Assembly (NCBI GenBank): GCA_946886875.1
Contig: CAMPJN010000056.1
Location: 1 to 14,140 of the forward strand
Direction of reading: 5' to 3'
DNA length: 14,140 bases
From: an uncultured Pseudomonas sp.
GTDB taxonomy: Bacteria; Pseudomonadota; Gammaproteobacteria; Pseudomonadales; Pseudomonadaceae
The position numbers were made by a program, and so were the translations under genes. Positions 1 to 6,876 of the stretch are shown piece after piece (positions within the stretch are counted from its first letter, which is position 1; each line of letters opens with the position of its first letter). The notes beneath the pieces were generated by a model, which was not told where the DNA came from, did no database searches, and saw only the letters and a list, made by a program, of their open reading frames with translations.

Positions 1-675
1 CTGCTGGTCGAAGACAATCGCGACATTCTCGCCAATATGCTCGATTACTTGAGCATCAAAGGCTATAGCGTCGACTGTGCCCAGGATGGCCTTAGCGGCC
101 TGCATCTGGCCGCCACCGAACACTATGATTTGATCGTACTGGACCTGATGCTGCCCGGGTTGGACGGCTATACCCTGTGCCAGCGTCTGCGCGAGGACGC
201 CCGGCGCGACACCCCGGTGATCATGCTCACCGCACGCGATCAGTTGGAGGATCGCTTGCGTGGCTTTCGCGCCGGTGCCGACGATTACCTGGTCAAGCCC
301 TTCGCCCTGTCCGAGCTGGCGGCTCGCATCGAGGCAGTATTGCGCCGGGCCCAGGGCGGCGGGCGGCGTTGCCTGCAGGTCGGCGACCTGGTTTACGACC
401 TCGATACCCTGGAGGTCGGGCGCGATGGCCGGGCGCTGAAGCTCAACCCCGTCGGCCTAAAACTGCTCGCCGTGTTGATGCAGAAAAGTCCTCATGTGGT
501 GCGTCGCGAGGTATTGGAGGCGGCGCTGTGGGGTGACGACTGCCCGGACAGCGATAGCCTGCGCAGTCATGTCCACCAGTTGCGCCAGGTGATCGACAAG
601 CCCTTCGCCACGCCGCTGCTGCATACCGTGCATAGCGTCGGTTACCGCCTGGCCGAGAGTGGCGATGGAATATAA
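1..675 (+). CDS. colR: ColR response regulator, OmpR/PhoB family (5' end cut by the window)
   Basis: DNA-binding response regulator of the ColRS two-component system, which in Pseudomonas acts on membrane and LPS genes and on metal tolerance. The reading frame is open from base 1 and begins LLVEDNRDI, so only about three residues (probably MRI) are missing. The receiver domain fills the first ~115 visible residues: acidic pair E4-D5, phospho-acceptor D48 in LIVLDLMLPG (D51 in the full protein), T77 in MLTARD and K99 in LVKPF. A winged-helix OmpR-type domain follows to the end (SLRSHVHQLRQVID, then HTVHSVGYRLA). The end overlaps the start of the sensor kinase gene, as expected for a cognate pair. 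An ATG at base 37 is internal and not the true start. The choice of ColR over other OmpR regulators rests on sequence memory and on the genes downstream, which match the colRS locus. Confidence 0.93.
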   Translation: MLVEDNRDILANMLDYLSIKGYSVDCAQDGLSGLHLAATEHYDLIVLDLMLPGLDGYTLCQRLREDARRDTPVIMLTARDQLEDRLRGFRAGADDYLVKPFALSELAARIEAVLRRAQGGGRRCLQVGDLVYDLDTLEVGRDGRALKLNPVGLKLLAVLMQKSPHVVRREVLEAALWGDDCPDSDSLRSHVHQLRQVIDKPFATPLLHTVHSVGYRLAESGDGI

Positions 676-1942
676 ACAGAGCCTGTCGCAGCGCATCGTC
701 ATCGCCTTCGTGCTGATGACCGTGCTGGTCGCGGGAGCCTTCGGCCTGGGTATCGTCGAGATCGTCCATATGGTTGAGGAGAAGCTGATGTCCAGCGGCA
801 TGGGCAGCGACCTGGACCGGCTGTTGCAGATGGATAGCTTCGACGAATGGCGCCACCGCCCCGAGCCGCAGCAACTGTTCTATTTCAGCGACGGCTGGGG
901 CGATTTCGCCCTGCCCGAGGATTTGCGCAATCTGGCACCGGGCTTTCACGAGGTGTTCCGCGGCGAGCAGACGTTCCATGCCATCGTTCGCGAGGTCGGT
1001 GAGCGGCGCTATGTGCTGCTCGAGGATCAGAGCGAATTCGAGGAGCGCGAGCAGGCGTTGTTCGCAGTGGTGCTGGTCGGTTTTCTGTTGAGCGTGGCTC
1101 TATCCGGCGTACTGGGTTGGGTGCTGGCGCGGCGGGTGATGGCGCCGGTGATTCGCCTGGCCGGCCAGGTGCGCCACCGCGATCAGCTGCTGGCGCTGGC
1201 GCCGCCCCTGGCTCCCGACTATGCCCAGGACGAAGTGGGCCAGCTCGCCGCAGCCTTCGATGCCACGCTTGGGCGCCTGCGTCAGGTACTCAAGCGCGAG
1301 CGTTTGTTCACCAGCGATGTCAGCCACGAACTGCGTACGCCGCTGATGGTGTTGCTCAGTTCCTGCGAACTACTCTTGGACAATCCCCAGCTCGACCCGC
1401 GCGGCCGCTCTCAGGTGCAGCGCATGGCGCGTGCCTGCGAGGAGATGAGCGAACTGGTGAAGACCTTTCTGCTGCTGGCCCGCACCCAGCGCAAGGAGGC
1501 CGAGATGGAACCGCAGGCGACCTTGGCCCAGGTCGCCGACGAACTGGTGGCGCAATGGCGTCCCGCGGTCGAGGCCAAAGGCTTGCGCCTCGACTACCGC
1601 CGGGGTGCGGGGGACGAGCAGCGTTACAACGCACCTTTTTTACGCACGGTGCTGGGCAACCTGCTGCGCAATGCCTGGCATTACACCGAGCACGGGCACA
1701 TTTGTCTGGCCCTGCAGGGCGATGGCTTCGAGGTCGAGGACAGCGGCGCGGGCATACCGCCGGGCGAGCGCGAGGCGGTGTTCCAGCCGTTCGTGCGCGG
1801 TGCGGACGAGCGTGGCGATGGACTCGGCCTGGGCCTGTCATTGGTGCAACGGATCTGTGAGCTGCAGGGCTGGACGGTGACGCTGAGCCCGGTTGAGCCG
1901 AATGGTTGCCGTTTTAGTGTGCGACTAGCGGTAGAGTCTTAA
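665..1942 (+). CDS. colS: ColS sensor histidine kinase
   Basis: Membrane histidine kinase that phosphorylates ColR; P. putida ColS is known to respond to excess iron, zinc and other metals. From the ATG at 665 the protein has 425 residues. There is a first membrane helix at about 11-31, a short periplasmic loop of ~100 residues, a second helix at about 131-155 and then a HAMP-like linker. The H-box SHELRTPL places the phosphorylated histidine at H221. The ATPase domain has the N-box (LGNLLRNAWHY, 330-340), G1 (VEDSGAGIP, 357-365) and G2 (GDGLGLGLSL, 384-393). The periplasmic loop carries H35, E38, H95, E96, H105 and an E126-x-x-E129 pair. A GTG at 659 is also in frame, but a GAGAG sequence seven bases before the ATG favours 665. 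The gene overlaps colR by 11 bases, which suggests translational coupling. Confidence 0.93.
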   Translation: MEYKQSLSQRIVIAFVLMTVLVAGAFGLGIVEIVHMVEEKLMSSGMGSDLDRLLQMDSFDEWRHRPEPQQLFYFSDGWGDFALPEDLRNLAPGFHEVFRGEQTFHAIVREVGERRYVLLEDQSEFEEREQALFAVVLVGFLLSVALSGVLGWVLARRVMAPVIRLAGQVRHRDQLLALAPPLAPDYAQDEVGQLAAAFDATLGRLRQVLKRERLFTSDVSHELRTPLMVLLSSCELLLDNPQLDPRGRSQVQRMARACEEMSELVKTFLLLARTQRKEAEMEPQATLAQVADELVAQWRPAVEAKGLRLDYRRGAGDEQRYNAPFLRTVLGNLLRNAWHYTEHGHICLALQGDGFEVEDSGAGIPPGEREAVFQPFVRGADERGDGLGLGLSLVQRICELQGWTVTLSPVEPNGCRFSVRLAVES

Positions 1943-1954
1943 CGTTTTTTTCAC
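1939..1954 (+). promoter_or_regulatory. ColR-binding box upstream of the methyltransferase operon
   Basis: The 16 bases TTAACGTTTTTTTCAC fit every fixed position of the ColR consensus that I remember from P. putida work (YYNASNNYTTTTTCAC). The box overlaps the colS stop codon (1940-1942) and lies 67 bases before the methyltransferase ATG, on the strand and side expected for activation of that operon. Two core promoters are conceivable: a -10 like TATGAC at 1960-1965, with the box near its -35, or a TTGACG at 1972-1977 for which I find no good -10. I cannot choose between them. Confidence 0.72.
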
Positions 1955-2021
1955 AGACCTATGACCAGGCGTTGACGTGCCCACGGCTAGGGTGTTGGCA
2001 ATCTTAAAGGAGAGCCCACCC

Positions 2022-2714
2022 ATGACCATGCATAGCCCCATCGATCTGGAGTTTTCCCACAAATACGATTCCAACCATGCGCAGAAGTACCTGCATAAGC
2101 ACCGCGACGGCTTCTGGCGCAACCTTTCCCATTGGCGCGACGAACAACTGGCGCGTCGCGCCCTGGCGTTAGCCGGCGAGCCCGGTCTGGTACTCGATCT
2201 GCCCTGCGGTGCCGGACGTTTCTGGCCGCTGCTGGCGGAAAAGAGCAACCGGGCGATCATCGCTGCTGACAATTCTGCCGATATGCTGAAGGTTGCCTGT
2301 GCCGCTCAACCAGCCGATGTGGTAAAGCGGGTACGAACCTTGCAGTCGTCAGCGTTCGCAATCGAATTGCCGGACAGCTCGGTGGACAGTATTTTCTGCA
2401 TGCGTCTGCTCCACCATATCGGTGGCAGCGCCCACCGCCTGGCGCTCTTGCGCGAATGTCGGCGGGTCACGCGGGACAGTTTGATCGTCTCGCTGTGGGT
2501 GGATGGCAACTTCAAAGCCTGGAAGCGCAAGCGCACCGAGCAGCGCAGACGCCTGGAAAATGGGCAGGATGGTTACCAGAACCGTTTCGTGTTACCTGCG
2601 GCAACCGTCGAAGCGGAGTTTCACCAAGCGGGTTTTGAGATTCAGCAACATCTGGATTTTCTACCCTTGTACGCCATGTGGCGGGTTTACGTCTTACGTA
2701 AGAGCGGAGCGTGA
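2022..2714 (+). CDS. warA: SAM-dependent methyltransferase, WarA (PA4379) type
   Basis: Class I methyltransferase of 230 residues. The SAM-binding motif I is LVLDLPCGAGRF (56-67), an acidic residue follows in AADNSADML (81-89), and the later ELPDSSVDSIFCMRLLHH segment (115-132) is the usual methyltransferase-11 core. The start is the ATG at 2022, with AGGAG nine bases upstream; an in-frame GTG at 1977 lacks such a site. No signal peptide is seen, so it should be cytoplasmic. In P. aeruginosa I recall WarA as a c-di-GMP-responsive methyltransferase that partners the kinase WarB, resembles the LPS O-antigen regulator WbdD and affects O-antigen length. I equate WarA with PA4379 from memory, so the symbol is less certain than the family. 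The gene follows the ColR box, and its stop overlaps the kinase start (GTGA). The substrate cannot be read from the sequence. Confidence 0.85.
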   Translation: MTMHSPIDLEFSHKYDSNHAQKYLHKHRDGFWRNLSHWRDEQLARRALALAGEPGLVLDLPCGAGRFWPLLAEKSNRAIIAADNSADMLKVACAAQPADVVKRVRTLQSSAFAIELPDSSVDSIFCMRLLHHIGGSAHRLALLRECRRVTRDSLIVSLWVDGNFKAWKRKRTEQRRRLENGQDGYQNRFVLPAATVEAEFHQAGFEIQQHLDFLPLYAMWRVYVLRKSGA

Positions 2715-3421
2715 AATCAGTGATGTATTCGGCTCAAGCAGCGGAAAAATTTGCTTATTGGTGGCAGAGGCAGGGCGATTGGGTCGAGGAGCCCAATGTG
2801 CGTCGCGGCGGCCAGAGTGGTGTGCAGCGATTGATAGAAGAGGGCGGTGGCCTGTTGTATGCCAAACGGCAGATCGGTCATATCTACCGCAGCCTGTTGC
2901 ATCCCTTCGGCCGCCCCACGGTATTACGCGAGCGCGATGCCTTGGTGAGTTTGCGCAAGCTTGGCGTCAGGGTGCCGGAAGTGCTCTATTGCGGGGTGCA
3001 GCGCGACCCGCAGGAAGGCTGGCGGGCATTGCTGGTCACCGCCGATCTGGGTGATTTCGTCGAGGTCGACCGCTGGTATGCCGACGGCGGCCGCGAAGCC
3101 TGCGGCGAGCAGACCCATCAGCGCCTGCTGCAACAGATCGGCATGACCCTGGCGCGTATGCACCTGGGTGCATGGCAACACGGCTGCATTTACTCCAAGC
3201 ATATTTTCGTCCGCGTCAGTGGCGCAGGCGAGCACGCCGAGGTGGACGTGGCGCTCCTGGATCTGGAGAAAAGCCGGCGTCGCTTCAGTAAGAACCGTGC
3301 CGCGCGTCACGATATGCGGCAGTTACGACGCCATTCGTCATGGAATGAAGCGGATTGGCAACAACTGATCTACGGTTATCAAACAGTGTTTGGTAGCTCT
3401 ATCAAGGGGTTGCAAATATGA
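2711..3421 (+). CDS. inaA: InaA/WaaP-type lipopolysaccharide kinase-like protein (PA4378, WarB type)
   Basis: A 236-residue protein of the LPS kinase (Kdo/WaaP, InaA) family, likely cytoplasmic or bound to the inner face of the membrane, since there is no signal peptide or membrane helix. Kinase-fold landmarks are the ATP-site lysine in LLYAKRQ (K52), a helix-C glutamate in LRERDAL (E74), a catalytic-loop-like segment QHGCIYSKHIFV (156-167) and a metal-site-like DLEK (D184). The loop has Cys159 where WaaP proteins have the HRD aspartate, so its catalytic power is open to doubt. The GTG start at 2711 overlaps the stop of the methyltransferase gene (GTGA), implying translational coupling and a working pair. 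An ATG at 2723 is a possible alternative start. In P. aeruginosa the pair is reported to influence O-antigen; the link to this locus is from memory. Confidence 0.84.
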   Translation: MKSVMYSAQAAEKFAYWWQRQGDWVEEPNVRRGGQSGVQRLIEEGGGLLYAKRQIGHIYRSLLHPFGRPTVLRERDALVSLRKLGVRVPEVLYCGVQRDPQEGWRALLVTADLGDFVEVDRWYADGGREACGEQTHQRLLQQIGMTLARMHLGAWQHGCIYSKHIFVRVSGAGEHAEVDVALLDLEKSRRRFSKNRAARHDMRQLRRHSSWNEADWQQLIYGYQTVFGSSIKGLQI

Positions 3422-3651
3422 AGTTAGAAATCGCTCGAGGATTGTTTCTCGTCGGCGCCCTCGGCGTGGCCTCCCTGGCCGCCGCCGCGTGGCACGAACC
3501 GGAATTCGCCGTGGTCGATGGCTCGGAAGGCCAGAGCTACTGCCCGGCACCGCCGAGAATGCGAGCGACCTTGCACACCCAGCTGCAGCCCGATCAGGAT
3601 CTGCTGCTGTTGATGTTCGGCCTATCCCAGGGCCTGCGTTCGAGAGGTTGA
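3418..3651 (+). CDS. Small exported protein of unknown function (PA4377 position)
   Basis: A 77-residue protein that I do not recognise as any named family. Its ATG overlaps the stop of the kinase gene (ATGA), with AGGGG nine bases upstream, so it is translated and probably coupled. Residues 1-24 are a short charged start followed by a hydrophobic stretch (LFLVGALGVASLAAAA) and look like a signal peptide cut near A24, or an N-terminal membrane anchor. The mature part would be about 53 residues with a single cysteine (C42 in SYCPAPP) and a hydrophobic patch LLLLMFGLS near the end. The gene sits in the same relative place as the hypothetical gene PA4377 beside inaA. Being last in the operon suggests an envelope role linked to the LPS-modifying pair, but that is inference. 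Confidence 0.78.
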   Translation: MKLEIARGLFLVGALGVASLAAAAWHEPEFAVVDGSEGQSYCPAPPRMRATLHTQLQPDQDLLLLMFGLSQGLRSRG

Positions 3652-3671
3652 GCCGGCCGGATCGATTCAAC

Positions 3672-3699
3672 AAGCCCCGCAACTGCGGGGCTTTCTTTT
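3672..3699 (+). terminator. Rho-independent terminator of the colRS-linked operon
   Basis: GCCCCGC (3674-3680) and GCGGGGC (3685-3691) form a perfect 7-bp GC stem with an AACT loop, extended by AA/TT pairs. It is followed by TTTCTTTT. It lies 20 bases after the stop of the small exported protein and should end the plus-strand operon. Read on the minus strand the T-tract is poor, so it is a weaker stop for mexW transcripts. Confidence 0.88.
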
Positions 3700-3725
3700 G
3701 CGCCAAGGTTGCCAACCAAGCGCAA
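3698..3725. repeat. Interrupted palindrome after the terminator
   Basis: TTGCGC (3698-3703) pairs with GCGCAA (3720-3725), and inside it GGTT (3707-3710) pairs with AACC (3714-3717) around a GCC loop, with a small internal bulge. It begins inside the T-tract of the terminator. No function is evident; it may be part of a repeat element or a second transcription stop. Confidence 0.5.
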
Positions 3726-3763
3726 TGCGTAGGTTGTGGCTGAGCGCAGCGAAGCCCAACATG
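3726..3763. repeat. Dispersed Pseudomonas intergenic repeat
   Basis: This stretch contains GTAGGTTGTGGCTGAGCGCA followed by GCGAAGCCCAACATG. It resembles a short, imperfectly palindromic sequence that I remember as scattered between genes in many Pseudomonas and other gamma-proteobacterial chromosomes (the GTTGGGCTTCGCTGCGCTCA family on the other strand). The outer arms GTTGTGGCT and AGCCCAAC pair with one extra base. Copy number cannot be judged from this window. Confidence 0.6.
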
Positions 3764-3792
3764 CCGGCCCCTCGCGCATGTCGTTGGGCCGG
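3764..3792 (-). terminator. Inverted repeat just downstream of mexW, possible weak terminator
   Basis: CCGGCCC (3764-3770) and GGGCCGG (3786-3792) are perfect 7-bp arms around a 15-base loop, eight bases beyond the mexW stop codon. No T-run follows on the minus strand, so if it stops transcription it would not be a standard rho-independent terminator. It may instead be part of the adjacent repeat. Confidence 0.35.
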
Positions 3793-3800
3793 GATTTACC

Positions 3801-6800
3801 TCAATGCGCCGCCGCTGGCTGCGCCACTGGTTCCCTGTCCGGCTTGGCCAGCAGGGTGTAGACGCAGGGCAGCACGAACAGGGTGAACAGGGTGCCGACG
3901 GTCATGCCGGTGGCGATCACCAGGCCGATATCGAAGCGGCTCACCGCGCCGGCGCCGCTGGCGAGGATCAGCGGGATCATGGCGAAGACCATCGAGGCGG
4001 TGGTCATCAGCACCGGTCGCAGGCGGATAGCCGCGGCTTCCTCCACCGCCTCGCGAATGCTCAGGCCCTTGTCGCGGCGCAACTGGTTGGCGAACTCGAC
4101 GACCAGGATGCCGTGCTTGGTGACCAGACCGATCAGCGTTACCAGGCCGACCTGGGTATAAATATTCATGCTGGAGAAGCCGAGGAACAGCGGCACCAGC
4201 GCGCCGCAGATCGACAGCGGCACCGTCACCATGATCACCAGCGGGTCGCGGAAGCTCTCGAACTGTGCCGCCAACACCAGGAAGATAATCGCCAGCGCCA
4301 GGCCGAAGGTGGCATAGAGCGCGGTACCTTCCTGCTGGTATTGGCGGGCCACCCCGGCGTAGTCGAAGGCGTAGCCGCGTGGCGCTTCTTCTTCGGCGAT
4401 CTGCCGCACGGTGTCGATGGCTTCGCCCATGCTGACCATCGGCATGCCCTGGATTACCGCGGCATTGAGCTGCTGGAACTGGTTCAACTGGGTCGGCCTG
4501 GCGCGCTCGTGCACGCTGATCAGGGTCGACAGCGGCAGCATCTGCCCGCTCTCGCTCTTCACGTAGTAGCTGCCGAGCCAGCCCGGATTGTCGCGGTAGG
4601 CGCGTTCCACCTGAGCGATCACCTTGTAGCTGCGGCCGTCGATGGTGAAGCGGTTGATTTCGCCTTCGCCGAGCAGGGTGGCCAGGGTCAGGCCCAGGTC
4701 TTCCATGGATACATCCATCTGCGCGGCTTTTTCGCGGTCGATCTCGATCACCAGCTCCGGCTTGTCGAACGCCAGGTCGATATCGAGAAAGGCGAACTTG
4801 CCGGACTCCAGCGCGCGCTGCTTGATCCGTTCGGTCACCTGCAACAGCGACTCATAGTCGTTCGGCGTGTTGACCACGAACTGGAATGGCAAGCCTTCCG
4901 GCGCGCCGGGCAGCGACGGCAGGTTGAAGCCGAAGATCTGCAAGCCGGGAATACCTTCGAGGCGTTTCTGCACCTCGGGGAGGATCTCCATCTGGGTGCG
5001 CTCGCGCTCGTCCCAGGGATTGAGCAGGAAACCGCCGATACCCGACTGCACACCATTGAAACCATTGATCTGGAACGAGGAGTAGTACTCGGGAAACTCC
5101 TTGAAAATTTCGACGAACTGGTCGGTGTAGCGGTTCAGATAATCCAGGTTGGTCGGCTGCGGGGCGCTGGCCATCAGGAAGATGATGCCCTGGTCCTCGT
5201 CCGGCGCCAGCTCCTTTTCGCTGAACATCAGCAGCGGTGGGATCAACAGCAGCACGATCAGGCCGAACACCACCACCACCGGGCGGGTATTCAGGGTGCC
5301 GTGCAGGGCGCGTTGGTAGCGCCCCTTGAGACGCTCGAAAATCATATCCAGGCGATGGGCCAGGCCGCTGGGGTTCTCGTCGTGGCGCAGCAGCTTGGCG
5401 CACATCATCGGCGACAGCGTCAGCGCCACTATGCCGGAGATGATCACCGCGCCGGCCAGGGTGAAGGCGAACTCCTTGAACAGCGCCCCGGTCAGGCCGC
5501 CGAGAAAACCGATTGGCGCATAGACCGCGGCCAGGGTAATGGTCATCGACACCACGGGCACGGCGATCTCCCGCGCGCCCTCGATGGCGGCATCGAAGGG
5601 CGTCTTGCCCTCCTCGATATGCCGATGGATGTTCTCCACCACGACGATGGCGTCGTCCACCACCAGGCCGATGGCCAAGACCATGGCCAGCAGCGTCAAC
5701 AGGTTGATCGAATAACCCATCAGCTGCATCAGGAACAGCACGCCGATCATCGACAGCGGAATGGTGATCACCGGGATCAGCACCGAGCGGAATGCGCCCA
5801 AAAACAGGAACACCACCACTATGACGATCAGTATCGCCTCGCCGAGGGTCTTCAATACCTCATCGATGGAGGCCTGGATAAACAGGGTGGCGTCGTAGGC
5901 GATAGAGGCTTTGAGGTTCGGTGGCAGCTGGGCCTCGATCTCCGGCATGAGCGCGCGGACTTCGCGGATCACGTCCAGCGGGTTGGCGCTCGGCGTGCCC
6001 TGGATGCCGATGTATACCGAAGGGATGCCATCGAAGGAGCTGATCGAGTTGTAGTTCTCCGCGCCCATTTCCACCCGCGCCACGTCGCGCACCAACACCC
6101 GGGTATCGCCGAGTGTCTTCAACGGAATGGCGGCAAAGGCGTCGGCGGATTTCAGGTCGGTGGTGGCGTTGATGCTGGTCACCACGTACTCGCCCTGTAC
6201 TTCGCCGGCGGCGGCGAGGAAGTTGTAGCGGCGTACCGCGTCTGTCACCTCGGCGGCGCTCAGGCCGTAGGCGGCGAGCTTTACCGGGTCGAGCCACAGG
6301 CGCATGGCGAACACCTGGTTGCCGAGGATCTCCGCCTCGGCCATGCCCGCCAGCGTCGCCAGCTTGGGCTGGATAACGCGCGACAGGTAATCGGTGATCT
6401 GCGGGTTGGACAGCTCGTCGCTGGAGAAACTCAGGTACATCAGCGCGGTGCCGGTGGCTTCCTTGGACAGCACCGGGTCTTCGGCGTTTTGCGGCAGGCG
6501 GTTCTTCACCTCGCTGGCCTTGGCCAGCAACTCGGTGAACAGCCGGTTGGTGTCGGTGCCGATGCGCGCGAAGATGGTGATCACCGAGACGTTCTGTCGG
6601 CTCACCGAGGTCATGTAATCGATGCCCTCGGCGCTGGCCAGACTCTGCTGCAGCGGCTGGGTGATATAGCCCTGGATGGTCTCGGCGTTGGCCCCCGGGT
6701 AGGCGGTGGTCACGGTGATCTGCGCGTTCTCCATCTGCGGATACTGGCGGATGGTCAGCTGATTGAACGCCTGGAAGCCCAGCAGCACGATCAGCAGGCT

Positions 6801-6851
6801 GATCACGGTAGCCAGCACCGGGCGGCGGATAAAGGGGTCGGTAAACGCCAT
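3801..6851 (-). CDS. mexW: MexW-type RND multidrug efflux transporter
   Basis: Inner-membrane proton-driven pump of the HAE1/AcrB family, 1016 residues, close to full family length. It starts MAFTDPFIRRPVLATVIS with the usual first membrane helix (~12-30), followed by the porter domain and a helix bundle. Proton-relay residues are present: D399 and D400 in AIGLVVDDAIVVVENIHRH (helix 4), K912 in LIGLVTKHGILVVEF (helix 10) and R945 in IRLRPVLMTTASM (helix 11). A second porter half and helices 7-12 follow, ending in a short PVAQPAAAH tail. AGGA stands eight bases before the ATG. It lies 25 bases after mexV in one operon. MexVW of P. aeruginosa is known to use OprM as its outer channel and to export drugs such as fluoroquinolones, tetracycline and erythromycin. 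No channel gene is next to it here. Substrates of this copy are inferred from the family only. Confidence 0.93.
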   Translation of the reverse strand: MAFTDPFIRRPVLATVISLLIVLLGFQAFNQLTIRQYPQMENAQITVTTAYPGANAETIQGYITQPLQQSLASAEGIDYMTSVSRQNVSVITIFARIGTDTNRLFTELLAKASEVKNRLPQNAEDPVLSKEATGTALMYLSFSSDELSNPQITDYLSRVIQPKLATLAGMAEAEILGNQVFAMRLWLDPVKLAAYGLSAAEVTDAVRRYNFLAAAGEVQGEYVVTSINATTDLKSADAFAAIPLKTLGDTRVLVRDVARVEMGAENYNSISSFDGIPSVYIGIQGTPSANPLDVIREVRALMPEIEAQLPPNLKASIAYDATLFIQASIDEVLKTLGEAILIVIVVVFLFLGAFRSVLIPVITIPLSMIGVLFLMQLMGYSINLLTLLAMVLAIGLVVDDAIVVVENIHRHIEEGKTPFDAAIEGAREIAVPVVSMTITLAAVYAPIGFLGGLTGALFKEFAFTLAGAVIISGIVALTLSPMMCAKLLRHDENPSGLAHRLDMIFERLKGRYQRALHGTLNTRPVVVVFGLIVLLLIPPLLMFSEKELAPDEDQGIIFLMASAPQPTNLDYLNRYTDQFVEIFKEFPEYYSSFQINGFNGVQSGIGGFLLNPWDERERTQMEILPEVQKRLEGIPGLQIFGFNLPSLPGAPEGLPFQFVVNTPNDYESLLQVTERIKQRALESGKFAFLDIDLAFDKPELVIEIDREKAAQMDVSMEDLGLTLATLLGEGEINRFTIDGRSYKVIAQVERAYRDNPGWLGSYYVKSESGQMLPLSTLISVHERARPTQLNQFQQLNAAVIQGMPMVSMGEAIDTVRQIAEEEAPRGYAFDYAGVARQYQQEGTALYATFGLALAIIFLVLAAQFESFRDPLVIMVTVPLSICGALVPLFLGFSSMNIYTQVGLVTLIGLVTKHGILVVEFANQLRRDKGLSIREAVEEAAAIRLRPVLMTTASMVFAMIPLILASGAGAVSRFDIGLVIATGMTVGTLFTLFVLPCVYTLLAKPDREPVAQPAAAH

Positions 6852-6876
6852 GATGTCTGTCCTTTGAGCCCGTGCC

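Noticed and set aside
2503..3054. A 183-codon frame spanning the methyltransferase/kinase junction
   Set aside because: It overlaps two well-supported genes out of frame and has no independent start signal or recognised motif.
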